Positions 44,501 through 52,966 of a stretch of 64,000 nucleotides of DNA are shown here, in pieces. Both the position numbers and the translations under genes were made by a program. Where the stretch lies: assembly GCA_965203755.1 (NCBI GenBank), contig OZ241910.1, positions 992,001 to 1,056,000 of the forward strand, written 5' to 3'. Every line of letters starts with the position of its first letter. Position 1 is the first letter of the stretch. The notes under the pieces were generated by a model. It ran no database searches. It saw only the letters and a list, made by a program, of their open reading frames with translations, and was not told the origin of the DNA. Source of the DNA: UBA6055 sp965203755. Lineage in GTDB: Bacteria; Chloroflexota; Anaerolineae; Aggregatilineales; Phototrophicaceae.

Positions 44501-44506
44501 TATAAT
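44501..44506 (+). promoter_or_regulatory. Extended -10 promoter of tgt
   Basis: TATAAT preceded by TGC (TGnTATAAT). No good -35 is visible. The tgt start is 98 bases downstream, leaving a GC-rich untranslated leader with an AGGAAA ribosome site. Confidence 0.6.
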
Positions 44507-44604
44507 TTGCCAATTCAAAAAGTCGGCGGCGGTGAGAGCGAAAAGGTCTCCCGCGCACTGCGCCAGCCTTGCCTGACAGACGCTCGATAACATAAGGAAA
44601 TGCC

Positions 44605-45723
44605 ATGTCATTCGATTTTGAAGTTGTCGCCACAGACGGGAATGCACGCGCAGGCATCTTCCACACCCCCCACGGCGCCATCCCGACGCCGGTTTTCGCA
44701 CCTGTGGGGACACTCGGAACGGTCAAAGCCGTCCCGCCGCGAGACCTTGAAGAACTCAAAGTCAAGCTGGTGCTTTCCAATGCTTATCACCTGTTTTTGC
44801 GGCCCGGCGACGAACTCGTTCGCGACTTGGGCGGACTGCATGAATTGATGCGCTGGCGCGGCCCCATCCTGACCGATTCGGGCGGATTCCAGGTGTTTAG
44901 CCTAACCGAAATCAATCAAATTGATGAAGACGGCGTGACTTTCCGCAGCCATCTTGACGGGAGCGTGAAGCGGCTTGACCCCAAGCGCTCGATGCAGATT
45001 CAGCAAAACCTAGGAGCTGACATCATCATGGCATTTGACCAGTGTCCGCCGCCTAAAGACCGCGATGAGGTCAAACAAGCGGTAAGACGCACGCATCGCT
45101 GGCTTGAAGCCTGCCGCCAAGCCCATCCGCATGACAGTCAGCAGGCTTTGTTTGGCATCGTGCAAGGCGGCATCTATCCCGACTTGCGCGAAGAGTCAGC
45201 CCGATTCATGGCGGATATGAACCTCAAGGGTTATGCCATCGGCGGCCTGGCGGTTGGCGAAACCAAAGACGAAATGTACAACACGCTTGACCATACTCTG
45301 GACTTTATGCCGGCGAACAAACCGCGTTATCTAATGGGAGTCGGCGAGCCGGATGATCTGGTCGAGGGAATCATACGCGGCGTGGATATTTTTGACTGCG
45401 TTATTCCAACCCGTCTGGCACGGCACGGCGCGGCATTCACGCATAACGGGCGCATCAACTTACGCAATGCAAAATATAAACGGGACGACTTGCCGATTGA
45501 CCCGCGCCTGGACAATTATGCCAGCCGATTTTCGCGCGGCTACCTCCGACATCTGGTCGCCGCCAAAGAATTGCTTGCACACTATCTTATTAGCCTGCAC
45601 AATATCGATTTTCTCGTGCAGCATGTCGCCAGCATGCGCCAGGCAATCATTGAAGGACGACTGAAACATTATGCAGCGCAGTTTATGCCGCGATATTTAC
45701 AAAGCGACTCAACTGTCTGTTAG
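44605..45723 (+). CDS. tgt: tRNA-guanine transglycosylase lacking the zinc-binding cysteines
   Basis: A 372-residue Tgt that exchanges guanine 34 of tRNA for the queuosine precursor. The catalytic aspartates Asp91 (LTDSGGF) and Asp264 (VDIFDCVIPTR) and the substrate loop GGLAVGE are intact. The C-terminal zinc motif is not. Where E. coli has Cys302, Cys304 and Cys307, this protein has Leu302, Asn304 and Ser307; only the His ligand (SLHNID, residue 332) remains. The surrounding RFSRGYLRHL is conserved, so the loss is not a frameshift. It has its own extended -10 promoter, and a lipoprotein gene follows directly. Confidence 0.92.
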   Translation: MSFDFEVVATDGNARAGIFHTPHGAIPTPVFAPVGTLGTVKAVPPRDLEELKVKLVLSNAYHLFLRPGDELVRDLGGLHELMRWRGPILTDSGGFQVFSLTEINQIDEDGVTFRSHLDGSVKRLDPKRSMQIQQNLGADIIMAFDQCPPPKDRDEVKQAVRRTHRWLEACRQAHPHDSQQALFGIVQGGIYPDLREESARFMADMNLKGYAIGGLAVGETKDEMYNTLDHTLDFMPANKPRYLMGVGEPDDLVEGIIRGVDIFDCVIPTRLARHGAAFTHNGRINLRNAKYKRDDLPIDPRLDNYASRFSRGYLRHLVAAKELLAHYLISLHNIDFLVQHVASMRQAIIEGRLKHYAAQFMPRYLQSDSTVC

Positions 45724-45726
45724 GTG

Positions 45727-46542
45727 ATGCCAACAATGATCAAGCCGCGAAACGCTTTGGCAATTTTTGCGATCACAGCGCTGTTCGGCTGTACGTTGGA
45801 ACCGCCGGCCTCTACCCCGACCATTGAGCAAGTCCAGCTTCGCCTTCACAGCACCCCGGCGACACAGGCGCTCACGCGCGATTTGGCGCATCATTTTTCC
45901 GACCTGCGGCCAGAATTGACCATTGAGGTGCGCGGCCAATCGTACTTGACGCTGATGGATCAAGTCGCCAAGGGCAGCATTGACTATTTTATGAGCAGTT
46001 TTGTCCCGCCGCAGGAAGGCATCTGGGCGGCGCCAATGGCACAGGACGGTCTGGTATTGCTGGCGCATCCGCAAAATCGCCTGGCGAATCTGAAGCTGGA
46101 TGACTTGAGGGATGTGTTTGGCGGTCAAGTAAGCAGCTGGCAGTCGCTTGATGGCAGTCATGCCCAAATCCTGCCTTTGACCTATCCGCCGGAGGATGAC
46201 CTCTACCATGAGTTTCACCGCTTGATCATGGGACGGCAGCGCATCACCGGCAACGCCCGGCTTGTCCCCAATATCGCCGCCATGATTCGTCAGGTCGCTG
46301 ACATCGAAGGCGCAATCGGTTATATTCCACTGCATCATGCTGTGGCAGGGGTCAAAGTCTTGGCTATTGACGGCGTCTTGCCCGATGCCGCGTCCATGCG
46401 CGACCGCATTTACCCGCTTCGGTCTACCCTGTTCATCATCGGCCGCGAAGAACCGCCGGCCGTCTGGCGCAGCTTCTTCGGCTGGATACAAAGCGCCGCC
46501 GGACAAAAAATTGTCGCCCGCGCCTTCACGCCCTTGCCATAG
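45727..46542 (+). CDS. PstS-like phosphate/anion-binding lipoprotein
   Basis: A 271-residue extracytoplasmic binding protein. The lipobox LFGC near residue 21 follows a hydrophobic segment, so it should be anchored as a lipoprotein. The mature part has the PBP-like layout with substrate-domain segments (SIDYFMSSFVPP, EGAIGYIPLHHA) resembling PstS-type proteins. The starts at 45724 (GTG), 45727 and 45736 are all close. It begins directly after the tgt stop, probably in the same transcript. No phosphate permease genes are adjacent, so transport is uncertain and a sensing role is possible. Confidence 0.65.
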   Translation: MPTMIKPRNALAIFAITALFGCTLEPPASTPTIEQVQLRLHSTPATQALTRDLAHHFSDLRPELTIEVRGQSYLTLMDQVAKGSIDYFMSSFVPPQEGIWAAPMAQDGLVLLAHPQNRLANLKLDDLRDVFGGQVSSWQSLDGSHAQILPLTYPPEDDLYHEFHRLIMGRQRITGNARLVPNIAAMIRQVADIEGAIGYIPLHHAVAGVKVLAIDGVLPDAASMRDRIYPLRSTLFIIGREEPPAVWRSFFGWIQSAAGQKIVARAFTPLP

Positions 46543-46584
46543 ACGACCATCCAAAAACACGGAAGCATTGGAGTACGGCGCGCC

Positions 46585-47457
46585 TTAATCCAACGTTACG
46601 CCGGCAAACAAATCGTCTTCATCGACTCGATTGTGGCTGGGCGGCGGATAAGCGCGGGTAAAGCCCTGCTTGCTGTACAGGATTTTCCGCAGCCACTTTG
46701 ACGTTCGCGTGATCCGGCCGCCGCCCTGACTGGCATGGCAGCGGCTGGCTTGTTCCCAAACATCAAAATAATCACCAACCGGGATACGCGCATGGATCGG
46801 TTCGACATGATCGAGAATTTTGACCATATCAATGTCGCGGTTGATGCCCATCTGACGCGGATCTTGACCTTTGAGCCGCGCGCTTAGAATCCGCAGCTGC
46901 AAGGTGAGTTTGGGAAAAGCGCTGTAATACAATTTCTGCGGGCGGTATGGCTTCAGTCCATCCGGCTTATCCAGCTGAAAGCGAGCATCTCCGGCGCATT
47001 CAAAAGCCCTCACCGTCGCCCGTTGGACGGCGATATGGTCGGGATGTCCATAACCGCCGTATGGATTGAAGGTAATGACAACCTGCGGGCGAATCTGCCG
47101 CAGCGCCTTGACCACAGCCGCGGTGACGCGGTTCGGATCATGTTCCCATTGATACCAGAGCGAAGCCGGATGTTTTGAGGTTTGGCTCCCCATCATGCCA
47201 CTGTCTTTGTAACCCAGCTTGAAAACCGCTTTGAGCTTGAGGATTTGCCTGGCGCAGTCCAATTCGCTTAGGCGCAGCTCGGCAACCGTATCATATTTGC
47301 CCTTCATACAGTCAGGAATAGCGCCGACATCGCCATTGGTGGCGCAGATGAGATAGACATCAACCCCGTCATCGATCCATTTGGGAATCGCCGCCCCCAA
47401 GCCAAAACTTTCGTCATCCGGATGGGCGAAACTGATCAGCAGACGCGCTTTTGCCAT
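46585..47457 (-). CDS. PIG-L/LmbE-family deacetylase
   Basis: A 290-residue zinc-dependent N-acetylglucosaminyl deacetylase-type enzyme. The metal motif HPDDE (residues 12-16) and the later HPDH motif (GYGHPDHIAV) provide zinc ligands. The ATG at 47457 is chosen because AGGGACA lies four bases upstream. Family members include MshB/Mca in mycothiol and BshB in bacillithiol metabolism, as well as antibiotic-related LmbE. The length and C-terminal extension resemble MshB/Mca, but no thiol-synthesis partner is nearby, so the exact substrate is not assigned. Confidence 0.85.
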   Translation of the reverse strand: MAKARLLISFAHPDDESFGLGAAIPKWIDDGVDVYLICATNGDVGAIPDCMKGKYDTVAELRLSELDCARQILKLKAVFKLGYKDSGMMGSQTSKHPASLWYQWEHDPNRVTAAVVKALRQIRPQVVITFNPYGGYGHPDHIAVQRATVRAFECAGDARFQLDKPDGLKPYRPQKLYYSAFPKLTLQLRILSARLKGQDPRQMGINRDIDMVKILDHVEPIHARIPVGDYFDVWEQASRCHASQGGGRITRTSKWLRKILYSKQGFTRAYPPPSHNRVDEDDLFAGVTLD

Positions 47458-47503
47458 ACTTGTCCCTAACTTCAATCCGCTTGTTCATACGCCGATTTGC
47501 CTT

Positions 47504-47509
47504 ATTATA
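47504..47509 (-). promoter_or_regulatory. -10 of the PIG-L deacetylase gene
   Basis: TATAAT on the minus strand 47 bases before the deacetylase start, in the divergent gap with the DUF3048 gene. A clear -35 is not seen. Confidence 0.45.
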
Positions 47510-47586
47510 CCGACTGTCCCTTGTCCAGGTCAGTGTCATCCCTATACTAAAGGCTGTTTTCCCGCACCCGCCGCGATGAGGTATGA

Positions 47587-48768
47587 ATGGATCGAATGAC
47601 AAGGCTGGCACCGGGTCTGATTCTGGCTGTGGTCTTGATCAGCCTGCTGTGGTCGCAGGTGTCCATGAGTCAAACCATGTTCGCGACCCCGACGCCCAAA
47701 CGTCCGAGTCATACACCGCCCCCCATGCCCACCGCAACGATAACACCGACTCCCATCGGTCCATATTCCTATCCCGATGGGATAAACCCCCTGACCGGCC
47801 GGCCCTATCCCGACATCGAAGCCCGCGAACGGCGCAATTTGATTGTCAAAATTTCCAATTATCCGCCGATTGTTCGGCCGCAGCATGGGGTCAATCAAGC
47901 GGATCTGGTATTTGAATATGAAGCCGAGGGCGGCGTCACGCGGTTTGCCGCCATCTTCCGCAGCCATGCGCCGGCGCGTGTGGGGTCCATCCGCAGCGGG
48001 CGGCTGCTGGATATGGAATTGGTGACCATGTATGCGGCGCTGCTGGCTTATTCCGGCGCCAGCGAACCTATTCAAGAATTGTTTTTGGATGCCGATTTCA
48101 AGTTCCGCCTGCTGTCACCGTCGTTTGGGGACAACTGCGAAAATGCCGGCTTTTGCCGCGATACGACGCTGACAGAACGCCCATTTGAGCATACCCTGTT
48201 TGGCAATACGCAGCAGATGTGGGAAGTCGCCACGCACCGCCAGGTCAACATCGGCTATCGCGCGGTGGGTTTTGCGTTCAATGTGCAGGCTGATGAAGGC
48301 GGGTCGGCAGCCGGCGATATCTTCATCAACTGGTTTGGCAATGCCGATGCCCGTTGGCAATACGAGCCATCCAGCGGGCGCTACCTGCGTTACACCGACA
48401 GCGCGCCGCATTATGATGCCGCCGATGATACGCAGCTGTGGACGGACAATCTCATTATTTTGGAAGCGCCGCACCGCCGCCGCACCGACCTCTTTCCGCC
48501 GGGAGCAGACTATGAATCGCTGGAAATTGCGCTCTGGGGACAGGGACCTGCCTATGTCATTCGCGATGGGAATGTTTATGTGGGGTTCTGGCGCCGACTT
48601 AGCCGGAATCCGCGGCAGGCGCTGCAACTGATTTACAGCAACAGCCAATCCATTATGCTCAAACCGGGACGTACGTGGGTCGCTGTGACGCGCTTTCTTG
48701 GTGATGCGGTCATCCATAAAGACCGCCGCGATACGGAAGCCGCCGCGACCGATATCGCCCCGCCTTGA
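47587..48768 (+). CDS. DUF3048 domain-containing exported protein
   Basis: A 393-residue protein with an N-terminal membrane segment (LAPGLILAVVLISLLW) and a Pro/Thr-rich linker (residues 33-55). Two DUF3048 parts follow: an N-terminal domain (NPLTGRPYPD, RPQHGVNQADLVFEYEAEGGVTRFAAIF, VGSIRSGR) and a C-terminal domain (GNVYVGFWRR). YerB-like proteins of this family are exported and their function is unknown. It lies about 75 bases upstream of mltG and may be in the same operon, which would place it in envelope biogenesis. Confidence 0.88.
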   Translation: MDRMTRLAPGLILAVVLISLLWSQVSMSQTMFATPTPKRPSHTPPPMPTATITPTPIGPYSYPDGINPLTGRPYPDIEARERRNLIVKISNYPPIVRPQHGVNQADLVFEYEAEGGVTRFAAIFRSHAPARVGSIRSGRLLDMELVTMYAALLAYSGASEPIQELFLDADFKFRLLSPSFGDNCENAGFCRDTTLTERPFEHTLFGNTQQMWEVATHRQVNIGYRAVGFAFNVQADEGGSAAGDIFINWFGNADARWQYEPSSGRYLRYTDSAPHYDAADDTQLWTDNLIILEAPHRRRTDLFPPGADYESLEIALWGQGPAYVIRDGNVYVGFWRRLSRNPRQALQLIYSNSQSIMLKPGRTWVAVTRFLGDAVIHKDRRDTEAAATDIAPP

Positions 48769-48842
48769 GATGCCGTTGACCGCAGCCCTAATCGCACGTA
48801 CCATGAACAGGATGCTGTTCTGTCGGAATCGAGGGCAAACTG

Positions 48843-49937
48843 TTGAAAGGTTTCATTCAGGGGCTGCTGGCGAGCTCCATCATCCTGGTTGTCTTTATCG
48901 GGGTCATCTTTGGCTTCGCCTACCTCGCGACCGACGGTGAGATTGTCAATTTGACGCTCTATCGCGTTCGGCTCGGCTGGCGTCAGGATGAACTTAACCG
49001 ACCTTTTGGCAGCAATGACAGCCCGATGCGTTTTGAGATTGCGCCCGGCGCCGCCGCCAATGGCATTGCCGCCGCTTTGGTCGAAGCCCGGCTTGTCAGC
49101 GATTCCGAACTGTTCCTGGATTATGCGCGCGTGAAAGGATTTGACCGACGATTCGAAGCTGGGGTCTATTTTCTCAATCAGACACAGACTATCCCCGAAA
49201 TTGCCTTAGCCCTAACTGATTCAAGCAGAAGTTTCATCCCCTTCCGCATCTTGGAAGGCGCACGTATTGAAGAGTTGGTTCCTCTGATTGATTCAAACCA
49301 CCGGTTCAGTTTTAGCGGCGCCGAGTTTCTGACGCTGATTGATGAAGGCGCGGCATTGCCGGCTGATTTCGCAGCTTGGGCCGGCATACCGGCCGGCGCT
49401 TCTCTGGAAGGATTTATGTTCCCCGACACCTACCAGCTGCCACCGAATGTCACCGGCGAAGGTTTGCGCCAGATTTTGCTGGAGACATTCCGCCGGCGAG
49501 TCGGTGAACCGCTGCGGGGAGATGCGCTGGCAGCCGGTTATACTCTCCGCGATATGGTGACCCTGGCGTCGATTATTGAGCGCGAAGCTGTCTGGCCCGA
49601 TGAGCATCCTTGGATCGCCAGCGTCTACCGCAATCGCCTGAAGATTGGTATGCTTTTGCAGGCCGATCCAACAGTCCAATACGGACTTGAAGGCTGGCGA
49701 GGCAGCTGGTGGCCGCCGATTACGCGTTCCGATTATCGTCAGGTGAGTTCACCGTATAACACCTATCTGCACAGTGGGCTGCCGCCCGGCCCCATCGCCA
49801 GCCCGAGCCTGTCCGCTGTCCGCGCCGCCATCTATCCAGCCGAATCGAACTATTATTACTTTCGCGCTCGCTGTGACCGCTCCAGCTATCATAACTTTGC
49901 CGTTACTTTTGATGAACACAAGCAAAACGCCTGTTAA
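48843..49937 (+). CDS. mltG: Endolytic murein transglycosylase
   Basis: A 364-residue single-pass inner-membrane enzyme that cuts newly made glycan strands in peptidoglycan. One N-terminal membrane segment (SSIILVVFIGVIFGFAYLA) is followed by a LysM-like region and the YceG catalytic domain. ASIIEREAV carries the catalytic Glu, and ADPTVQYGLE and SPYNTYLHSGLPPGPI are the family signatures. It starts with TTG behind GAGGGC. The binding-protein lipoprotein gene overlaps its end by 26 bases if the upstream ATG of that gene is used. Confidence 0.93.
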   Translation: MKGFIQGLLASSIILVVFIGVIFGFAYLATDGEIVNLTLYRVRLGWRQDELNRPFGSNDSPMRFEIAPGAAANGIAAALVEARLVSDSELFLDYARVKGFDRRFEAGVYFLNQTQTIPEIALALTDSSRSFIPFRILEGARIEELVPLIDSNHRFSFSGAEFLTLIDEGAALPADFAAWAGIPAGASLEGFMFPDTYQLPPNVTGEGLRQILLETFRRRVGEPLRGDALAAGYTLRDMVTLASIIEREAVWPDEHPWIASVYRNRLKIGMLLQADPTVQYGLEGWRGSWWPPITRSDYRQVSSPYNTYLHSGLPPGPIASPSLSAVRAAIYPAESNYYYFRARCDRSSYHNFAVTFDEHKQNAC

Positions 49938-50730
49938 GGCCAAGAGACACGACCGGCTTATGCCTGGAACTGCCAAGACCTTCGGGCTGTTTGCCATCTG
50001 GCTGACGCTGGCAAGCCTGCTGTCGTCCTGCGCCGGCGCGCAAAGCGGCCGCATCAAAAAAATCGCGCTGCTGGCGCCCTTTGAAGGCCAATACCGCCGC
50101 ATTGGCTACAACGCATTGTATGCGGTGCGACTGGCAATGGACGATGCCGCCAGCCATGATGTTCAACTGCTGGCTGTTGATGACGGCGGCGCTTTGGAAT
50201 CAGCCATCAAACGGATGCAGGCATTGAACCTTGACCCCGACGTTGAGGCGATTCTTGCGTTGGGAGCGGCCGCTTCGCACCCCGATGTCCAGGGCATCAA
50301 TGACAGACCGCTCATCATCATCGGCAGCTGGGGACATGGCCGCGCTGATGAGCATACGTTTTATGCAGCCCATCAGTCGATTGTCCAAGAGCAGCTTGAC
50401 AGTGACCTGCTGATGCTGGGGCCGGCCGCCGATTTAGATGGCGACTTGAACGAAATCATCTTTGTCAGCAGCGGCCGCCGGGCTGATGAAGTCTTCTACC
50501 AGCGATATAGGCAGAGTGATTTGCACGTTCCCGCGCCGAATCTGCTGGCGACAATTACCTATGATGTCAGTCGGCTGGTGATTGGGGCGATGGCATCTGG
50601 GACAGAAATCGCACAGGCGCAGCATGAGGGCATCAATGGAATCATCCGATTTGAAGCTGGCTATTGGCGCGATGCGCCGCTCAATTCATTCCGCTATAAC
50701 GGCGGCCGGCTCGTCATGCTTCCCGATTAA
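49912..50730 (+). CDS. Periplasmic-binding-protein type 1 lipoprotein
   Basis: A 272-residue exported protein. A hydrophobic segment ends in a lipobox (LASLLSSCAG), then comes a Leu/Ile/Val-binding-type fold with the start IALLAPFEGQYRRIGYNALYAVRLAMDDA, the classic entry of branched-chain amino acid binding proteins. The C-terminal lobe is short compared with LivK (typically 350 residues). The ATG at 49912 overlaps mltG; the ATG at 49960 also fits. Its stop codon overlaps the stop of the convergent phosphorylase gene. No permease genes are adjacent, so it may sense rather than transport. Confidence 0.7.
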   Translation: MNTSKTPVKAKRHDRLMPGTAKTFGLFAIWLTLASLLSSCAGAQSGRIKKIALLAPFEGQYRRIGYNALYAVRLAMDDAASHDVQLLAVDDGGALESAIKRMQALNLDPDVEAILALGAAASHPDVQGINDRPLIIIGSWGHGRADEHTFYAAHQSIVQEQLDSDLLMLGPAADLDGDLNEIIFVSSGRRADEVFYQRYRQSDLHVPAPNLLATITYDVSRLVIGAMASGTEIAQAQHEGINGIIRFEAGYWRDAPLNSFRYNGGRLVMLPD

Positions 50731-52052
50731 ACTTCATCTCCCTCAATGACACCATAAAACAAGGGCAGCCGCTCAACCGGCGCATCACTGTATTCAATCG
50801 CCGCGTCAAGCAGGACTTGCGCCGGCCGCAATGCCGCCTCGCTGTTGGCATGAACTGTCATCAGCAAATCGCCGCGCGAAACCGAATCGCCGACCGCAGC
50901 CCAAACCTCGATGCCGACAGCATGGTCAATGGCATCTTCCTTGGTAACGCGTCCGGCTCCCAAAGCCAGTGAGGCCAATCCGACTTTATCGGCGAAGATA
51001 TTGGCAATATGCCCCGATCTTTTGGCAAGCAGGCTGTCCTGCAACTCTGCCTGCGGCAGTTTGTTCAGGTCATCAATTTGGGATACATCGCCAGCCTGCG
51101 CTGTGACCATCTGATGAAAATAGCCGAAGGCGCGTCCATTCATCAAAATCTCATCGACTTCAGCACGGGCTGCATCAACATTCACCCACCGCCGCCCTTG
51201 TCCAGCGAGCTTGAGCATATAAGCCGCCACCTCAACGCAATGCCGATGAAAATCGTCCGGTCCCTCGCCTTGCAAGGTCTTTACAGCTTCGGCTACCTCC
51301 AGCGCATTGCCAACGGCGACGCCAAGCGGCTGATTCATATCCGACAAAAGCGCCGCCATATCTCGCCCGGCATCCAGCCCAATCCGCACCATCATGGTCG
51401 CCAGTTCCCGCGCGCTGTCTAGGGTTTTCATAAAAGCGCCATGCCCAAGTTTCACGTCCAGCACAATGCCATTCGCTCCGGCCGCCAGTTTTTTGCTCAT
51501 GATGCTGCTGGCAATCAGAGGCAGGCTGCTTACGGTGGCGGTAACATCGCGCAGCGCATACAGCTTGCCATCGGCTGGCGCCAGCGACCCAGTCTGCCCG
51601 GCAAGCGCCAGGCCGGTATCGCCGGCAAGCTGGCGAAAGCGCGCTTCGGACAGGCTCGCATTAAAGCCGCGAATGGATTCCAGCTTGTCGAGGGTGCCGC
51701 CGGAAAAACCAAGGCCGCGTCCGCTCATCTTGGCGACAGGCACGCCCATCGATGCCACCAGCGGCAGCGCCACCAAGGTCGTCTTATCACCCACCCCGCC
51801 GGAAGAATGCTTGTCGACGGCATAATCCACGATATCCGACAGATCGAGCATATCCCCCGATTCAGCCATAGCCACAGTCAAGGCAGCGGTTTCAGCGCGG
51901 CTCATGCCCCTGAACAGAATAGCCATCAGCAAGGCGGATGCCTGATAATCAGGAATGTTACCCTGGGTGTAATGCTGTATAAACCAGTGGATTTCGCTGT
52001 CGGTCAAAGATTGACCGTCGCGCTTTTTGGCAATGATATCGACCATAGGCAT
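50727..52052 (-). CDS. deoA: Pyrimidine-nucleoside (thymidine) phosphorylase
   Basis: A 441-residue enzyme that cleaves thymidine or uridine with phosphate to base plus (deoxy)ribose-1-phosphate. The phosphate-binding signature DKHSSGGVGDKTT and the base-site RGLGFSGGTLDKLE and LDVKLGHGAFMKT motifs are intact. The ATG at 52052 is chosen for CAGGAG ten bases upstream. An upstream extension in the open frame lacks a ribosome site. Sequence alone does not separate DeoA from the broader Pdp. It converges on the binding-protein gene with a shared stop region. Confidence 0.93.
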   Translation of the reverse strand: MPMVDIIAKKRDGQSLTDSEIHWFIQHYTQGNIPDYQASALLMAILFRGMSRAETAALTVAMAESGDMLDLSDIVDYAVDKHSSGGVGDKTTLVALPLVASMGVPVAKMSGRGLGFSGGTLDKLESIRGFNASLSEARFRQLAGDTGLALAGQTGSLAPADGKLYALRDVTATVSSLPLIASSIMSKKLAAGANGIVLDVKLGHGAFMKTLDSARELATMMVRIGLDAGRDMAALLSDMNQPLGVAVGNALEVAEAVKTLQGEGPDDFHRHCVEVAAYMLKLAGQGRRWVNVDAARAEVDEILMNGRAFGYFHQMVTAQAGDVSQIDDLNKLPQAELQDSLLAKRSGHIANIFADKVGLASLALGAGRVTKEDAIDHAVGIEVWAAVGDSVSRGDLLMTVHANSEAALRPAQVLLDAAIEYSDAPVERLPLFYGVIEGDEV

Positions 52053-52094
52053 AAAGCAGTGACTCCTGGGTGGCGAAACGGGAACATATCTGCC

Positions 52095-52100
52095 ATTATA
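52095..52100 (-). promoter_or_regulatory. -10 of the nucleoside phosphorylase gene
   Basis: TATAAT on the minus strand, 43 bases before the start codon, in the divergent gap shared with the DsbA-like gene. Confidence 0.5.
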
Positions 52101-52174
52101 CAATGAAGCGCGGCGGTCTATATCGCGATTTCGCAGAATAAAGTCTAGGAATGTATTTTCAGATGATCTTTGTT

Positions 52175-52180
52175 TATAAT
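52175..52180 (+). promoter_or_regulatory. -10 of the DsbA-like/mtnA operon
   Basis: TATAAT 90 bases upstream of the DsbA-like start. No strong -35 is seen. It should drive both the thiol protein and mtnA. Confidence 0.5.
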
Positions 52181-52269
52181 CATTTCGCGTTCCTGTAGGT
52201 TATTCTATTTGATGTGTGCGGGTTTCCTGTTCGCTCTCGCCCTTTGGGTTTAGTGCATGAGGTTCTAAT

Positions 52270-52962
52270 ATGACCCCAAAAACCAAAAGCAAAAAATTGA
52301 GTCGACGGCGACTGCTGATTATTGAAGTGGTGGCTGTCGCCGCCGTGGTTGTGGCTGTAGCTTTCGTCGTCCTTTCCAGCCAGAGTTCACCGAGCGCCGT
52401 GTCGGCAGATTATGCACAGATCCCACAAGAACGTCTGCCAGACGGCGGCTTCGTTTTGGGGCCGGCCAATGTGTCGATTACCATCGTCGCCTTTGAGGAT
52501 TTCCTGTGTTCGCACTGCCAACGTTACAAATCAACCACCGAACAGTTTATCAGCCAATATGTCGCCACTGGTTTAGCCCGCTTTGAATATCGTTTTCTGC
52601 CGGCGGTGGATCCGACCTATTCTCCGCTGACGGCGAAACTGGCTGAATGCGCTGATACACTGCGGCCGGGTTCTTTTTGGCAGGCGCATGATGTCATGTT
52701 CGACATTGCCAGCGCAAGCCGCTATGATGATCGTTCCTCGCGCAGTTTCGCCGAACGCATGGATCTTTCATATACCGAACTGCTTGAGTGCACCCAGGAT
52801 GCGCGGCAAGTCAGCATTGATACCCAGCTTGCCGATCAATTGGGCATCACCGGCACGCCAACCGTGTACATACGTTACAGCAGCAGCGCGCCGCAGCCCA
52901 ATCCCTTCGGACAGCAGCCGACCTTTGAACAGCTTGGCATGCTGGTCAATGCTTCCGGCTAG
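52270..52962 (+). CDS. Membrane-anchored DsbA/thioredoxin-like protein
   Basis: A 230-residue protein with one N-terminal membrane segment (IIEVVAVAAVVVAVAFVVL) after a basic start, so the rest is outside the membrane. The thioredoxin-fold part has the CxxC active site FEDFLCSHCQRY (near residues 81-84), an inserted helical domain, and the cis-proline loop GTPTVYI. This matches DsbA/BdbD-type proteins that form or isomerise disulfides in exported proteins. mtnA starts four bases after its stop. Confidence 0.88.
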   Translation: MTPKTKSKKLSRRRLLIIEVVAVAAVVVAVAFVVLSSQSSPSAVSADYAQIPQERLPDGGFVLGPANVSITIVAFEDFLCSHCQRYKSTTEQFISQYVATGLARFEYRFLPAVDPTYSPLTAKLAECADTLRPGSFWQAHDVMFDIASASRYDDRSSRSFAERMDLSYTELLECTQDARQVSIDTQLADQLGITGTPTVYIRYSSSAPQPNPFGQQPTFEQLGMLVNASG

Positions 52963-52966
52963 AGCC

